This document shows positions 61,801 to 64,000 of a stretch of DNA of 64,000 nt, piece after piece; position 1 is the stretch's first letter; each line of letters opens with the position of its first letter. The notes below the pieces were generated by a model, which was given only the letters and a program-made list of their open reading frames with translations, had not been told where the DNA came from and did not search any database. Location: assembly GCA_963854835.1 (NCBI GenBank), contig OY978525.1, forward strand, positions 92,532,136 through 92,596,135, written 5' to 3'. This DNA is from Megamerina dolium. Taxonomy: Eukaryota; Arthropoda; Insecta; Diptera; Megamerinidae. The position numbers were made by a program, and so were the translations under genes.

Positions 61801-64000
61801 AAATGCCGTTCTGAATTTGCAAATTTTTTTTCAGAAATTTTGCAAAAAATTTTTATGGTAAGTATAAAATATTACAAATGAAAAAATAAAATTTTGTCAC
61901 ATTTAAATGCTCGCTAAAAGTAATAAAAGTAAATTATTTGATATATATAATTATTTAACTGAGGTACACTAACTTTCAGATGAATATTTATCAATATTAT
62001 AATTGCAAGTACATAATTTGTTGTTATTATTGAGCTATTGTATGTTGTGATCTTTTTTATGGATTTTGCATGCGCGCATATGAAAATGCTATTTCTTAGA
62101 AAAATACAATTTGACTGCAATTTGTAAATTTATAGCGAATATGATTTTTTTCACCAATTACTTAATTTATTCGTAGATTTTAAAATTGCCTGCCTTAATA
62201 TGTTGTTAAGTAATATGTATTTATTGGATGCGACTACGAATTTTTTTGATACGACTATCTCTATATACTCATACGTAAGTATATGTATGTATATTGTGTG
62301 CGTTGTAAGTACATGCAGGAAATAGCTTATTAATGCCAAAAATAATTTTAGTATAATTTACATTTGACTTTTTGAGTTTTAATGGCTTTTTTATTTATTC
62401 CATTCTGATGTACATTTCAGTATGTATAAGTGTATCTGCTGATTGGTTACTGTTGTTATTACAGACGTTATTATTCTTTACAATTTCATATGTAATTGGC
62501 TCAAGGATGTTTTTGTGTTGTTTTTCTATTTCAATAAACAAATAGCTTATTACAATCTATATATATGTAAAATAAGCACGCAGTTGTAAAATATAGTTAA
62601 ATGTCAAATATACATACATATATGTTTCTATATATCGATATACATGCAGATATACGCATTCAAGCACTTGTTCATAAAAATTCTTGCAACTTTGAAATAA
62701 AATTGCCGAAAACAAAAATAGCTTCGAACTTTAAAACATCATTATAATCATCATCGTCAGCAAGATCATCATCGTTATTATCATCACTTTATACTGCTAT
62801 GCTTTTAGTCTTCTCTACCAAGTACGCCTTCATTCATCAGCTATTTGTTTTTATAGCTTCTACATACAATTTGATTACAAGTATTGCTGCCGTAGCTGAC
62901 GCCATCTCAATTTAGTAGGTACTAAACTAAAACAAAAATATGTAGAAACGCTTTATGAAGGGTGTGCATGACAATGATCGATTGTTAAGGTTAACCATTG
63001 CTTCCACTTTTGCTGCAGCTACTGCTACTGGTAATGTTAATGATGATGATGATGATGCTAACGATGTTGGTGTTATCATCATTACTACTACACGCATTGC
63101 AATAACCTAGTAAGTAAATAAAATTCGGAGTGCTATTAACGCTGAGTGTTAAGAGAGTCACATTGGCAATAGTTTAATGATAACTTATAATCGGTTTTTT
63201 GTAGACCCCGGCGAATATTTCGATCAAACTTCTCTCCATCGAATGTATTTCCCTTTATTTCCTTTGATTTGCCTTATTTTTAGACATTTATCGTTTGCTG
63301 GGAATTTTTTACTTTTGCTGATAACATTTCATTATTATTGATTTTTTAGATCCACATAAATGGTAGCACACTAAAATGTCTTTAGCAGAAGAATAAACTA
63401 GACTAAGATGCTAATGGAATATTCACTTAACAAAATAGCTTGGTATCATAAATTATTTTTTCAACAACTTTTTTTCGTTTGCTCTACAATTATTTTGTGT
63501 GATACTTTGTGTCTGTATCACTTGCATTTATAATATATACCTAATGGCATAGTGTTGATCGAATTATTATTTTTATTTTGCTGACCATTCTGTCATTTAA
63601 AAGTTCAATATTAATGATAAATATTTGCTATTATTGATGCAAATGTTAATGAATCATTATTTATTATTATTATTGTTATTATTATTATTATTATCATTAT
63701 TATGATAATAATGATGATGTAGTTTAATGATGTGGATGATGTTATATTATGTTATGGATAATGCGCTATGTCCGCTAGTTGATGATGCTGGTCGTTTGTT
63801 TTTTTCTTCTTATAAATAATATGAATATGAGTATGAATGTGTAGGTACATATAACTATATTAAAGCATACAATGGTATTTTCTAGGTCAAGGGTTGATAG
63901 CTTAGTTGGTTGGTTGGGATCGTAAAATAATTTAATTGTACTGCTTCTGCTGCTGTTGCTGCTTCTGATTCTTTTGCTATTGATGATGAACACTATAGTA

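Larger units (their letters stand above)
39120..64000. other. Apparent giant first-known intron of the MH2 gene
   Basis: Upstream of the first recognised MH2 exon I find no further coding exon on the minus strand and no independent gene on either strand. Contents: a (TA)n array at 41169-41246, a LINE fragment at about 44040-44935, a deleted mariner at 46663-47097, a MITE at 54318-54813, a mariner fragment at about 54955-55480, and many microsatellites, including (CAG)n near 42613-42642, CAA/GCA words near 45829-45856, (CT)n at 58801-58830, (TTG)n at 60011-60031 and ATT/TTA runs at 63660-63700. A GC-richer patch at 40690-41060 is unexplained. Confidence 0.5.

Overview
The window is fly (brachyceran Diptera) nuclear DNA: AT-rich, with short exons, GT-AG introns from 57 bp to more than 24 kb, and many transposon relics. 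Gene content (a Drosophila-type ADD1 with MADF exons, PI31, and an MH2 protein resembling Expansion/Rebuff) and the mariner, Harbinger and DINE-1-like repeats fit a higher fly. Long introns and homopeptide-rich exons suggest a tephritid-sized genome, but the species is inference.

Layout. 1-944: end of a decayed PIF/Harbinger transposon with an internally deleted HARBI1-type gene. 945-2700: repeat-rich intergenic DNA with a degenerate foldback. 2728-10628, minus strand: ADD1, with an ATRX-type ADD zinc-finger exon and two competing 3' ends, either three MADF-like domains or an acidic tail. 10629-15442: divergent intergenic region holding a long TA array, an inverted-repeat element containing a DINE-1/Helentron-like copy, and a 202-bp Harbinger-type MITE. 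15443-16742, plus strand: PI31 proteasome regulator in four exons, complete to its C-terminal HbYX motif. 18331-39119, minus strand: 3' part of an MH2-domain gene, tail-to-tail with PI31, with a long homopeptide-rich terminal exon and an alternative 34-residue terminal exon. 39120-64000: apparently one intron of that gene, with no further coding exon recognised.

The genes do not form a pathway: ADD1 is predicted chromatin-associated, PI31 acts on proteasomes, and the MH2 protein is a Smad-fold protein without a visible DNA-binding part. Shared themes are alternative terminal exons joined by phase-1 introns in both minus-strand genes, and introns and intergenic space filled by three DINE-1-like copies built from ~150-bp units, several mariner-type relics, MITEs and a dead LINE. 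No rRNA, intact tRNA, CRISPR array or intact mobile element was found. Exon boundaries were read by eye from splice signals and phase and have not been tested against transcripts.
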